Source: Clavibacter michiganensis
GTDB taxonomy: Bacteria; Actinomycetota; Actinomycetes; Actinomycetales; Microbacteriaceae
Length of the DNA: 64,000 nucleotides
Direction of reading: 5' to 3'
Assembly (NCBI RefSeq): GCF_021216655.1
Contig: NZ_CP080437.1
Span: forward strand, 744,001 to 808,000
The notes beneath the pieces were generated by a model, which did no database searches, was not told the origin of the DNA, and saw only the letters and a program-made list of their open reading frames with translations. Every line of letters begins with the position of its first letter. The first letter of the stretch is position 1. Position numbers and translations under genes: made by a program. Shown here piece by piece: positions 17,577 through 25,648 of this stretch.

Positions 17577-18356
17577 TCAGCAGGCGGTCGGCGTCGGCGA
17601 TCCCGCGGCGACCCACTGGCGGAACGTCAGCGACAGACCCTCGGGGGCGGCCATGCCGACGTAGCGGATCTCCGCGCCGCCCGGGGTGGAGCAGTACTTG
17701 TCGAACGGGAAGGCCTGCAGGACCTTGGGCGTGGGACGGCCGGCGTCGAGCCAGGTGTCGTAGCTGATGGGTCCGTCCGCGCCCGTGATGGGGTCCTGCC
17801 CGACGATCGTCTCGAGCCATGCCAGCCGGGAGTAGCCGCTCTCGGCGCGGTAGTCCACGGACGGGAAGCCGAGGGTGCGCCACTCGGCGAAGGTCATCGT
17901 GTGCCACTCGGCGGCGTCCGATCCCCAGAGCGTCCCGGTGCGGACGAGGAGCTCGTCCGACGTCGGGTACTGGACCACGACCGAGGAGAACGGGAGCGCG
18001 CCCCGCGTCGGCGTGGGCGATCCGGCCCGGCGCCACTCGCTGCCGGACAGCGACGCGGTCAAGCCGGAGTGGGTCCCCATCACGTCGGCGAAGACGGTGC
18101 TGTCCCAGGGGAGGACGCGGTAGGCCACGGCCGCGGGGACGGGACGCGGGAAGCCGTCGGCCTTCCACTCCGCGAAGCTCGCGTAGCCGATGCCGGGCTC
18201 CTCGGCGGTGATGGAGGACTCGCGGATCAGGGAGTCGCTGAAGGGGACCGAGTAGTAGGTCTCCCCGGCAGCGGCCTGGGCGGGCGCCGCGGCGAGCAGC
18301 GTGCCGCCGAGGGCGAGGGCCCCGACGAGGGCGAGGGCGGGCAGGGAGCGGTTCAT
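17577..18356 (-). CDS. Secreted five-repeat protein, paralog 2 (unknown function)
   Basis: A 259-residue secreted protein: Sec signal peptide residues 1-28 (cleavage after APAQA), then five ~46-residue repeats with Trp at 64, 108, 159, 202 and 248, the same spacings (44, 51, 43, 46) as both neighbours. Repeat-end motifs include EWRRAGSPTPTRG, FAEWRTLGFPSVD and YDTWLDAGRPTPK. Cys at about 222 and at the final residue are conserved with the paralogs. It is closest to paralog 1 (shared YRVLPWDST, WHTMTF.EWRTLGFP). The ATG at 18356 has a GGAAGG ribosome site 7 nt upstream. A possible -10 TACGTT lies at 18450-18445. Function unknown; an extracellular binding role is only a guess. Confidence 0.8.
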   Translation of the reverse strand: MNRSLPALALVGALALGGTLLAAAPAQAAAGETYYSVPFSDSLIRESSITAEEPGIGYASFAEWKADGFPRPVPAAVAYRVLPWDSTVFADVMGTHSGLTASLSGSEWRRAGSPTPTRGALPFSSVVVQYPTSDELLVRTGTLWGSDAAEWHTMTFAEWRTLGFPSVDYRAESGYSRLAWLETIVGQDPITGADGPISYDTWLDAGRPTPKVLQAFPFDKYCSTPGGAEIRYVGMAAPEGLSLTFRQWVAAGSPTPTAC

Positions 18357-18671
18357 GGTGTGGCCTTCCGAAGGGTGACGCCGCGGCGCCGAGAGGGGTG
18401 AGCGGACCGAGGTCCCGCCGGTTCCGGCTCGGCCTCGCACGCTCAACGTATCCGCTTTCCACACCACCCCGGAATGCTGCTCTGATCACGGTTTCATCAC
18501 GTCGAGGACCACCCCCGGGAGGGGGTTGGACCTGTGGATGAGGCACAGCGACCACGGGACGGATGCGCACGGCGACTGGACCTGCTATGCGCGCGAGCCG
18601 GACGGCGCCTGGACGCGAAGACGCGCCCCAACCTCGAGAGGCAGGGGCGCGTTACGACGCTGCAGGAGCGC
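18357..18671. other. Intergenic region between secreted paralogs 2 and 3
   Basis: This 315-bp stretch has no convincing gene. It holds the promoter region of paralog 2 (candidate -10 TACGTT on the minus strand at 18450-18445, with an unusually A/T-rich flank around 18470-18505) and the terminator hairpin of paralog 3 at 18620-18653. Short open frames reading plus-ward have no ribosome sites. Confidence 0.6.
18620..18653 (-). terminator. Hairpin terminator of paralog 3
   Basis: ACGCGCCCC pairs with GGGGCGCGT, and CCT with AGG, around a CGAG loop, with two internal mismatches. It lies 18 nt after the paralog 3 stop and is a shorter version of the 17506-17569 repeat. Confidence 0.6.
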
Positions 18672-19448
18672 TCAGCAGATGCCGGGCTGCGGCTTGCCGG
18701 CGGCGAGCCACTGGTCGAACGTCATCGCCACGCCGTCCGGGGCGGCCTTCCCGATGTAGCGGATCTCCTGCGCGCCAGCGGCCCGGCAGTACTCGTCACC
18801 GGGGTAGGACGAGACCACCTCGGGCGTGGGGCGGGCGTAGCCGTCCCAGATCTCGAAGGACACGGGGCCGGTCGTGCCGTCGTCCGAGATCGGGCCGACG
18901 AGCGTGGGATACCACGAGAGCTTCGAGAAGGGGCGCGGCGACGTCTCATCCACGGCGGGGGAGCCGAGGTGCGTCCACTCGGCGAAGGTCAGCTGGTGGT
19001 ACGCGATGACGTCGGAGAAGGAGGAGAACCCCTCCACGACGAAGAGCTCGTCCGACGCGTCGTACTGCAGGATGCTCGCCGCGGCCGGGAGGCGGTCGGT
19101 CCGCGGGGTGGGGGAGCCGGCCCGACGCCACTCGTCGTAGCCCAGCGACGTCGAGAACCGCGCGCCGCCCGCCGTGCTGTCGGCCTGGACCGTGGACTCC
19201 CACGCGAAGCGCACGTAGACGGTGGTGGCGGCGCGGGGCGCGGGGCGGCCGGCGGCCGACCAGTCCTGGAACGTGGCGGGGTCAGCGTGCGGGCGACCGT
19301 CGACGGTCGTCACCTCGAAGAGGGTGGAGCCGTAGGGCACCGAGTAGAACGTGCCGCTGGCCGATGCGGCGGATGCGGGGGTCGCGACCGCGAGACCGCC
19401 GACGGCGAGGGTGCCGGCCACGGCGAGGGCGGTGAGGGAGCGGAGCAT
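18672..19448 (-). CDS. Secreted five-repeat protein, paralog 3 (unknown function)
   Basis: A 258-residue secreted protein with a signal peptide (residues 1-27, ATPASA cleavage) and five repeats with Trp at 63, 107, 158, 201 and 247: spacings 44, 51, 43, 46, identical to paralogs 1 and 2. Motifs include FQDWSAAGRPAP, YDEWRRAGSPTP, FAEWTHLGSPAV and FDQWLAAGKPQP. Cys at about 221 (EYCRAAG) and at the C-terminal residue are conserved. It is the most diverged of the three in repeats 1 and 3. A GGAAGG ribosome site stands about 9 nt before the ATG. It is read in the same direction as its paralogs but has its own terminator, so each copy is probably transcribed separately. Confidence 0.8.
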   Translation of the reverse strand: MLRSLTALAVAGTLAVGGLAVATPASAASASGTFYSVPYGSTLFEVTTVDGRPHADPATFQDWSAAGRPAPRAATTVYVRFAWESTVQADSTAGGARFSTSLGYDEWRRAGSPTPRTDRLPAAASILQYDASDELFVVEGFSSFSDVIAYHQLTFAEWTHLGSPAVDETSPRPFSKLSWYPTLVGPISDDGTTGPVSFEIWDGYARPTPEVVSSYPGDEYCRAAGAQEIRYIGKAAPDGVAMTFDQWLAAGKPQPGIC

Positions 19449-19731
19449 GCCGGGGCGCCTTCCGATGGTCGACGCGGAGCGTCGGGATGGGGGTGGGGGC
19501 GGCGCCGGGAGGCCCGTCGTCGTGTGAAGGCCAGGGGGCGCGGCAGTCGCTCCACGCTCGTCCAGGTCACGATCCGATGACGCTCCGATGGCCGCTACGG
19601 CGCCGGGATGACGGGCCGAGGCCGCACGTCATCCGCAGGCATGACGGATGGCGTCGCGCCCCCGATCCGGGGGCTCGACGGACGGCGGAGGCCGCGTCGT
19701 CGGCACGCGCGGGACGCCCAGCGACACGCCG

Positions 19732-19744
19732 TAGTCTTGACGAC
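19732..19744 (+). promoter_or_regulatory. Probable leaderless promoter (-10) of the DUF1990 gene
   Basis: TAGTCT (19732-19737), 7 nt, ATG. The gap 19449-19744 otherwise holds the divergent upstream region of paralog 3. Confidence 0.5.
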
Positions 19745-20398
19745 ATGCGCCGCAGCACCTACACCGCTACCGCCGTCACGTACGGCTCCGTCGGCGGCAC
19801 CCAGGCCGTCGACCTCATGACCTATCCGCCCGAGGGCTATCGTCCCGCCGAGGCGAGCGCCCGGCTCGGCAGCGGCGACGAGCGCTTCGAGCAGGCCGTC
19901 GCGCTCCTCATGACGTGGGGCGTCCAGCGCGGCAGCGGGATCGAGGTCACCCGCATCGAGCAGGAGGTGCCGGACGACCCCGGCTACCAGGGGCTGGAGT
20001 TCGACGAGGACGGGGTGCCCCAGGTGCCCGTCGACCGCCCGCGAGAGACGCTGTACGGCGACGACGGCACCGCGTGGATCACATCCGGCACGTCAGCCGT
20101 GCTCCGCATGCCGTTCGGACCGTTCCACCCCGAGGCGCCCGTCCGCGTCGTCTACACCGTGCAGGAGACCGACCGGGTCGGCTTCGCCTACGGCACGGTG
20201 CACGGGCACCCGCTGAGCGGCGAGGAGGCGTTCCTCGTCTCCCGGGAGCCCGACGGCAGCGTGTGGCTCACCCTCCGCGTCTTCTCCCGACCGGCGTCAT
20301 GGCCGATGCGGCTCGCGAGCCCCGTCCTCCGCGTCGTGCAGGGCGTCTTCATGCGCCGGTACCTCAAGGCACTGCACCCGGCGGTCGCGTCCGCCTGA
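19745..20398 (+). CDS. DUF1990 family protein
   Basis: A 217-residue cytoplasmic protein matching the DUF1990 pattern: early TYPPEGYRP, ALLMTWGVQRGSGIEV, VVYTVQETDRVGFAYGTVHGHPLSGEEAF and C-terminal RVVQGVFMRRYLKAL. These proteins are common in actinobacteria and plants; their biochemical role is not established, though the fold is related to lipid-binding START-like proteins. The ATG at 19745 was chosen because a TAGTCT hexamer lies 7 nt upstream; the longer open frame runs through the promoter region of paralog 3. Confidence 0.82.
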   Translation: MRRSTYTATAVTYGSVGGTQAVDLMTYPPEGYRPAEASARLGSGDERFEQAVALLMTWGVQRGSGIEVTRIEQEVPDDPGYQGLEFDEDGVPQVPVDRPRETLYGDDGTAWITSGTSAVLRMPFGPFHPEAPVRVVYTVQETDRVGFAYGTVHGHPLSGEEAFLVSREPDGSVWLTLRVFSRPASWPMRLASPVLRVVQGVFMRRYLKALHPAVASA

Positions 20399-20420
20399 TC
20401 CGCGCCCTCGCGGGGTGGGG

Positions 20421-21122
20421 TCAGCGCTCGGCGAGACCGTCGAGATAGGCCATGACCTCGTCGTGACCCGCTTCGAGGTCCGCCACCACCACGGCCGCGT
20501 GGGCGTCCGGCGCCCGGAGCTGTCCGACGTCGTACGCGCCCGTGGCGACGGCCACGAAGGGGAAGCCAGCGGCCTCGGCGGCGACGCCGTCCGCGGGGGT
20601 GTCGCCGATGATCACGACGCTCGCCCCGGCCAGCGCGTCGGCCGCGCGGCGGGTGAGGTCGCTGCGGATCCGGGCCTCGTGCCCGAAGAAGGACGCGTCC
20701 CAGTCGAACAGGTCGACGTCGAGCCCCGCGCCGTCGAGCTTGTACCGGGCGCGGAGCGGCGAGTTGCCGGTCAGCAGCGCGTTCACCCAGCCGCGCTCGG
20801 CGACGTCGGCGACGAGGCGGGGGACGCCGACGGGCACCTCGCGCCGACCCGCGCCGTAGTGCTCGACGCGGGACATCCCCTCGAGCTGCTCCCGGACGGC
20901 CGCGTGCAGCGACTCCGGCAGCCCGTAGAGGTCGAGGGTCTCCCAGATGATCTGCCCGTCGGTCTTCCCGTGCGCGTGGACCGTGCGGTCCTCGAGCTCG
21001 ACGCCCGCGGCCAGCTCGATCGCGCGGTGGTACATGCCGCCGGCGCGTGGGCCGTTGAGCAGGAGCGTGCCGTCGACGTCCCAGAGGACGTGCAGGGGCC
21101 GGGAGGTTCTGGCGTCGGTCAT
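20421..21122 (-). CDS. HAD-superfamily phosphatase
   Basis: A 233-residue haloacid-dehalogenase hydrolase. Motif I is DVDGTLLLN (about residue 16, with the nucleophile and general acid Asp), motif II ALLTGN, motif III the Lys in RARYKLDG, and motif IV VIIGDTPADG. The helical cap between motifs I and II is of the C1 type, so the likely substrates are small phosphate esters such as phosphoglycolate or beta-phosphoglucomutase-type sugars; which one is unclear. The ATG at 21122 is preferred over a GTG at 21152: CAGGAT stands 6 nt before it, a weak form of the leaderless -10. Divergent from hemW. Confidence 0.85.
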   Translation of the reverse strand: MTDARTSRPLHVLWDVDGTLLLNGPRAGGMYHRAIELAAGVELEDRTVHAHGKTDGQIIWETLDLYGLPESLHAAVREQLEGMSRVEHYGAGRREVPVGVPRLVADVAERGWVNALLTGNSPLRARYKLDGAGLDVDLFDWDASFFGHEARIRSDLTRRAADALAGASVVIIGDTPADGVAAEAAGFPFVAVATGAYDVGQLRAPDAHAAVVVADLEAGHDEVMAYLDGLAER

Positions 21123-21201
21123 GCCCCCATCCTGCCGGAGGACGAGGCGCACCCCGACGGCCGCGGACCCGGGCGCCTCCGGGCCGGGGGATGATGGACG
21201 G

Positions 21202-22425
21202 ATGCCGTCCGCCCTGCCCCTCGCCGATCCCGCCCCCGCCGACGGGCTGCTGCCGACCTCCGCGGCCGACGGGGCGGACGCCCGCGCGTTCGGCGTGTAC
21301 CTGCACGTGCCGTTCTGCCGCGTCCGCTGCGGCTACTGCGACTTCAACACCTACACGGCGCCCGAGCTCCGCGGCGTGAGGCAGTCCGACTACGCGTCCC
21401 AGGCCGTGCAGGAGGTGCGCTTCGCCGGATCCTCCCTCCGCGACTCCGGCATCCCCGCCCGGTCCGCGTCCACCGTCTTCCTCGGCGGCGGCACCCCGAC
21501 GCTCCTCCCCGTGGAGGACCTCGTCCGGATGCTCGACGCCGTCCGCGAGACCTTCGGGCTCGCCGAGGGCGCCGAGGTCACGACGGAGGCCAACCCCGAC
21601 AGCGTCGACGACGCCTACCTCGCCGCGCTCGCGGCCGGCGGCTTCACGCGCGTGTCCTTCGGCATGCAGTCCGCCGTGCCACGCGTGCTCGCCACGCTCG
21701 AGCGCACCCACGACCCTGCGCGCATAGCGCCCGTCGTCCGCGGCGCCCGGGCCGCCGGCCTCGAGGTCAGCCTCGACCTCATCTACGGGACGCCGGGGGA
21801 GACCATCGACGACTGGCGCGCCTCGCTCGAGCAGGCGATCGCGCAGGAGCCCGACCACCTCTCCGCCTACGCGCTCATCGTCGAGCCCGGGACGAAGCTC
21901 GCGCGGCAGATCCGGCGCGACGAGGTGCCCGAGCCCGACGAGGACCTCCAGGCGGACATGTACGAGCTCGCCGACCGCATGCTGGGCGAGGCCGGCTACG
22001 AGTGGTACGAGGTGAGCAACTGGGCGCGCGACGGCCGTCGCAGCCGCCACAACCTCGCCTACTGGCAGGGCCACGACTGGTGGGGCGTCGGCCCCGGCGC
22101 GCACAGCCACGTGGGCGGCGTCCGCTGGTGGAACGTCAAGCACCCGGCCGCGTACGCCGACCGCGTGCTCGCGGGTGCGTCGCCCGGCGCGGGCCGCGAG
22201 TCGCTCGACGACGCGACGCGCGAGGTGGAGCGCGTGCTGCTCGGCGCCCGCATCCGCGACGGCCTCGCCATCCCGACGCTCACGGCCGAGGGCCGCCGGC
22301 AGGTCGCGGGCCTCATCGCCGACGGCCTGGTGGATCCCCGCGCCGCCCTGTCCGGCACCCTCGTGCTCACGCTGCAGGGGCGCCTGCTGGCCGACGCCGT
22401 CGTGCGGCGGCTGCTCGAGGACTGA
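21202..22425 (+). CDS. hemW: Radical SAM haem chaperone HemW (HemN-like)
   Basis: A 407-residue radical SAM protein. The 4Fe-4S cluster site is CRVRCGYCDF (CxxxCxxC followed by a Phe two residues on, as in HemW) at about residue 40; GGGTPTLL follows, then the EANPDS motif and the C-terminal HemN-type domain (AYWQGHDWWGVGPGAHS). HemW proteins bind haem and have been proposed to deliver it to membrane targets; they were formerly annotated as coproporphyrinogen oxidase. hrcA/dnaJ follow in many firmicutes and actinobacteria, and do so here after two small minus-strand genes. Confidence 0.9.
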   Translation: MPSALPLADPAPADGLLPTSAADGADARAFGVYLHVPFCRVRCGYCDFNTYTAPELRGVRQSDYASQAVQEVRFAGSSLRDSGIPARSASTVFLGGGTPTLLPVEDLVRMLDAVRETFGLAEGAEVTTEANPDSVDDAYLAALAAGGFTRVSFGMQSAVPRVLATLERTHDPARIAPVVRGARAAGLEVSLDLIYGTPGETIDDWRASLEQAIAQEPDHLSAYALIVEPGTKLARQIRRDEVPEPDEDLQADMYELADRMLGEAGYEWYEVSNWARDGRRSRHNLAYWQGHDWWGVGPGAHSHVGGVRWWNVKHPAAYADRVLAGASPGAGRESLDDATREVERVLLGARIRDGLAIPTLTAEGRRQVAGLIADGLVDPRAALSGTLVLTLQGRLLADAVVRRLLED

Positions 22426-22440
22426 GCGGGGGACCGGTCG

Positions 22441-22854
22441 TCAGAGGACGACCGCGCCCACCACGTCGCCGGCCTCGCGCTCGGCATCGCTGCGCTCCAC
22501 GCAGAACTCGTTGCCCTCGGGGTCCGCGAGCACGACCCAGCCGCTGCCGTCCGCGTTCCGCCGGTCGGCCACGAGCGCGGCTCCCAGCGCCAGCACGCGG
22601 TCGACCTCCTGGTCGCGCGTGCGGTCGTCGGGCGCGAGGTCGAGGTGCACGCGGTTCTTGCCGGCCTTCGGCGCATCCGCGCGCTGCAGGATGATGCCGA
22701 GCCCGGAGACGGGGTCACCCAACCACGCGGCGTCCTGGCCGGGGAGGTTCGGCTCGTCCGGGTCCTCCGCGAAGCCGGTCACGCCGGCCCAGAAGAGCGA
22801 GAGCGCGTGCGGGTCCCTGCAGTCGATCGCGACGTGCCGGATCCTCGCGCTCAC
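22441..22854 (-). CDS. VOC/glyoxalase-like domain protein
   Basis: A 137-residue protein of the vicinal-oxygen-chelate fold, two beta-alpha-beta-beta-beta units. It opens IRHVAIDCRDPHALSLFWAG and has NRVHLDL in the middle and VVLADPEGNEFCV near the end, a pattern typical of the actinobacterial DUF-type glyoxalases close to bleomycin-resistance-like proteins. Metal ligands (His8, the mid His and the late Glu) look intact, but the substrate is unknown. The start is GTG, 10 nt after the DUF4870 gene, so the two form an operon. Confidence 0.82.
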   Translation of the reverse strand: MSARIRHVAIDCRDPHALSLFWAGVTGFAEDPDEPNLPGQDAAWLGDPVSGLGIILQRADAPKAGKNRVHLDLAPDDRTRDQEVDRVLALGAALVADRRNADGSGWVVLADPEGNEFCVERSDAEREAGDVVGAVVL

Positions 22855-22864
22855 GGGCGTCCGC

Positions 22865-23260
22865 CTACTTGATCCACCGGATGTTGAGCGGGTAGCGGTA
22901 GGGCCGGCCCGCCTGCACGCGCGTGCCGCCGATGATCGCGAACACGATGTTGACCACGACCACCGCGAAGATCACGAGGCCGAGGAGCAGGCCGATGATG
23001 ACCCCGAGGATCGGGATGATCCCGAAGACCACCTGCAGCACGTTGAGGATGACGAGGGCGCCGACCACGTTGATGGTCCAGTTGGTCGCCTCCTTGCCCT
23101 CCTGGTCGGTGAAGCGGCCGCGCTCGCGGAACACGAGCCACACGATGAACGACGGGACGATGAAGATCGCGAGGAAGTGCGTGAGCGACGCCCAGAGGCG
23201 GTCCTCGCTCGGCGTGAGCGGAGCGGGCGCGCCGTACGGGTGGGGATCGGGTGCGGACAT
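22865..23260 (-). CDS. DUF4870 family membrane protein
   Basis: A 131-residue membrane protein with a short Pro-rich cytoplasmic N-terminus and three to four helices (about residues 23-45, 61-82, 83-110). It contains the DUF4870 signatures DRLWASLTHFLAIF, FTDQEGKEATNWTIN and GRPYRYPLNIRWIK. Tic20/DUF4870 proteins are widespread with no settled function. It shares an operon with the downstream VOC gene. The start at 23260 gives an ordinary N-terminus; the longer frame extends over the hrcA promoter side and is not credible. Confidence 0.82.
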   Translation of the reverse strand: MSAPDPHPYGAPAPLTPSEDRLWASLTHFLAIFIVPSFIVWLVFRERGRFTDQEGKEATNWTINVVGALVILNVLQVVFGIIPILGVIIGLLLGLVIFAVVVVNIVFAIIGGTRVQAGRPYRYPLNIRWIK

Positions 23261-23403
23261 CGCGGGGGAGCCTCTCGGTGCCACGCGACGGCCGGGTACC
23301 GGCGGACGCGAGCGGATCGTGGGTGGGCCGGGCGACGCCTGGCCACTCCACGCTACCGCCGACGACGCGCGACCGGCAACGCCGACCATCCCCGGAGCCG
23401 CGG

Positions 23404-23435
23404 TACGATTGGCAGTCAGAACCGACGAGTGCCAG
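23404..23435 (+). promoter_or_regulatory. hrcA promoter with CIRCE-type HrcA operator
   Basis: A -10 hexamer TACGAT (23404-23409) abuts an inverted repeat TTGGCAGTC - 9 nt - GAGTGCCAG (23409-23435). It matches the CIRCE consensus (TTAGCACTC-N9-GAGTGCTAA) in 15 of 18 arm positions, with the exact 9-nt spacer. HrcA bound here would cover the start of transcription of hrcA-dnaJ. Confidence 0.85.
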
Positions 23436-23447
23436 GAGGGAGCCGCC

Positions 23448-24470
23448 ATGGTCTCGGAACGCGGGCTCGACGTCCTCCGGGTGATCGTGCAGGACTACGT
23501 GTCCTCGCGGGAGCCCGTGGGCTCCAAGTCCATCGTGGAGCGCCACGCCTTCGGCGTCTCGGCCGCCACCATCCGCAACGACATGGCCCTCCTCGAGGAG
23601 GAGGAGCTGATCGCCGCGCCGCACACCTCGTCCGGTCGCGTGCCGACCGACAAGGGGTACCGCCTCTTCGTCGACCAGCTCGCCGACGTGCGCCCGCTCA
23701 CGCCCGCGCAGCGCCAGGCCATCCACGTGTTCCTCGGCGAGTCCGTCGACCTCGACGACGTGCTCGCGCGCACCGTCCGCCTCCTCGCGCAGCTCACCAA
23801 CCAGGTCGCGCTCGTGCAGTACCCGTCGCTCGCCACGAGCCACGTCAAGCACGTCGAGCTCGTCGCCCTGTCGACGACGCGCGTGCTCACCGTGCTCATC
23901 ACCGACACGGGCCGCGTCGAGCAGCGCGTCGTCGAGCTCGCGGGCGACCCGGACGACGCCTTCCTCGCGGTCATGCGCACGCGGATCAACCAGGCCGTCG
24001 GCGGTCTCGGCCTCGCCGAGGCGGCGACCCGGCTCGAGACACTGTCCGACGAGGTCGAGCCGGCCCAGCGCGCCGCGGCCTCCGTGCTCGCGGGCACGCT
24101 CGTCGAGCAGGTCCTCGCCAACCGCCAGGAGCGGCTGCTGCTGGCGGGATCCGCGAACCTCGCCCGGACGGAACGCGACTTCCCCGGGAGCATCTCGCCC
24201 GTCCTCGAGGCCATCGAGGAGCAGGTGGTGCTCCTGCGCCTGCTCGGCGAGATGGAGGCCGACCAGCACGGCGTCTCGGTGAGCATCGGCCGGGAGAACG
24301 CCCCGTTCGGCCTCGGCGAGACGAGCGTGCTCACCAGCGGCTACAGCTCGTCCGGCGGCGTGCTCGCGCGCCTCGGCGTGCTGGGTCCGACCCGCATGGA
24401 CTACTCCACCAACATGGCGTCGGTGCGCGCGGTCGCGCGCTACCTCTCGCGCCTGCTCGAGGAGCGGTGA
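23448..24470 (+). CDS. hrcA: Heat-inducible transcription repressor HrcA
   Basis: A 340-residue repressor. It has the N-terminal winged helix (RGLDVLRVIVQDYVSSREPV, then GVSAATIRNDMALLEEEELI), the SSGRVPTDKGYR linker and a GAF-like inducer/dimerisation domain ending SVRAVARYLSRLLEE. HrcA binds CIRCE elements and depends on GroE for activity. The gene begins 12 nt after a CIRCE-like repeat, so it should repress itself and dnaJ; groES-groEL and their CIRCE sites are outside the window. The start ATG at 23448 follows an AGGAGGGAG ribosome site. Confidence 0.95.
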   Translation: MVSERGLDVLRVIVQDYVSSREPVGSKSIVERHAFGVSAATIRNDMALLEEEELIAAPHTSSGRVPTDKGYRLFVDQLADVRPLTPAQRQAIHVFLGESVDLDDVLARTVRLLAQLTNQVALVQYPSLATSHVKHVELVALSTTRVLTVLITDTGRVEQRVVELAGDPDDAFLAVMRTRINQAVGGLGLAEAATRLETLSDEVEPAQRAAASVLAGTLVEQVLANRQERLLLAGSANLARTERDFPGSISPVLEAIEEQVVLLRLLGEMEADQHGVSVSIGRENAPFGLGETSVLTSGYSSSGGVLARLGVLGPTRMDYSTNMASVRAVARYLSRLLEER

Positions 24471-24530
24471 CCGCCGCACGCCGGCGCACCGCCCCCAGTT
24501 CCCACGACCATCACCACCGAAGGGCCCGAC

Positions 24531-25646
24531 GTGGCTGACCACTACGAAGTACTCGGCGTGAGCCGCGAGGCGACGCCAGAGGAGATCAAGAAGGCGTACC
24601 GCAAGCAGGCGCGCCAGCTCCACCCGGACGTCAACGACGCCCCCGACGCGGCCGAGCGGTTCAAGCTCGTCACGCACGCGTACGACGTGCTGTCGGATCC
24701 CCAGCAGCGCCAGCAGTACGACCTGGGCCCGCAGGCCGGGTTCGGCGGACAGGGCGGCCAGGGCTTCGGCGGGTTCGGCGACATCTTCGAGACGTTCTTC
24801 GGCGGCCAGCAGGGTGGCGGCGGACGCGGCCCGCGCTCGCGCCAGGAGCGCGGCCAGGACGCTCTCCTGCGCGTGGAGGTCGAGCTCGAGGAGGTCATCT
24901 TCGGCGTGCACCGCGACCTCGAGGTCGACACGGCGGTCGTCTGCGACACCTGCCACGGATCCTGCGCCCAGCCCGGCACGAGCGCCGTCACGTGCGACAT
25001 CTGCCGCGGATCCGGCAGCATCCAGCGCCAGGTGCGCTCGCTCCTCGGCAACGTCATGACGTCGAGCCCCTGCGGCACCTGCCGTGGATACGGCACCGTC
25101 ATCCCGCACCCGTGCCCCACCTGTCAGGGCCAGGGCCGCGTCCGCGCGCGCCGCACCGTGCCGGTGGACATCCCGGCCGGCGTCGACACGGGCCTGCGTC
25201 TCCAGATGCCGGGCTCCGGCGAGGTCGGCCCCGCGGGCGGCCCCAACGGCGACCTCTACCTCGAGATCAAGGTGAAGCACCACGAGGTCTTCAGCCGCAA
25301 CGGCGACGACCTGCTCGCCACGGTCGAGGTGAGCATGGTCGACGCGATCCTCGGCAGCGACGCGCGCATCGAGGCGCTCGACGGCGACGTCGACCTGGAG
25401 CTGCGCCCCGGGATCCAGAGCGCCGAGATCATCACGGTGCGCGGTCGCGGCGTCTCGAAGCTCCGCGGCTCCGGTCGGGGTGACCTCAAGATCGGGATCC
25501 AGGTGGTCACGCCGCAGAAGCTCGACCACAAGGAGCGCGACCTCATCCAGCAGTTCGCGCGCCGCAACAAGGCGCCCGCCCCGCACCTCGCGCACTTCCA
25601 GCAGGGCCTGTTCCAGAAGCTCCGCGACCGCTTCCTCAACGTCTGA
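24531..25646 (+). CDS. dnaJ: Chaperone DnaJ (DnaJ2 type)
   Basis: A 371-residue type I DnaJ: J domain residues 1-68 with the HPD motif, a Gly/Phe-rich region, four CxxCxGxG-type zinc motifs ([31 protein letters not shown]) and the C-terminal substrate-binding domain. It stimulates DnaK ATPase and delivers clients. Actinobacteria usually have DnaJ1 with dnaK and DnaJ2 next to hrcA; this is the latter. The first zinc repeat is degenerate (CHGSC, with Ser for Gly). GTG start, 60 nt after hrcA, with GAAGG upstream. rsmE follows after 2 nt. Confidence 0.95.
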   Translation: MADHYEVLGVSREATPEEIKKAYRKQARQLHPDVNDAPDAAERFKLVTHAYDVLSDPQQRQQYDLGPQAGFGGQGGQGFGGFGDIFETFFGGQQGGGGRGPRSRQERGQDALLRVEVELEEVIFGVHRDLEVDTAVVCDTCHGSCAQPGTSAVTCDICRGSGSIQRQVRSLLGNVMTSSPCGTCRGYGTVIPHPCPTCQGQGRVRARRTVPVDIPAGVDTGLRLQMPGSGEVGPAGGPNGDLYLEIKVKHHEVFSRNGDDLLATVEVSMVDAILGSDARIEALDGDVDLELRPGIQSAEIITVRGRGVSKLRGSGRGDLKIGIQVVTPQKLDHKERDLIQQFARRNKAPAPHLAHFQQGLFQKLRDRFLNV

Positions 25647-25648
25647 CC

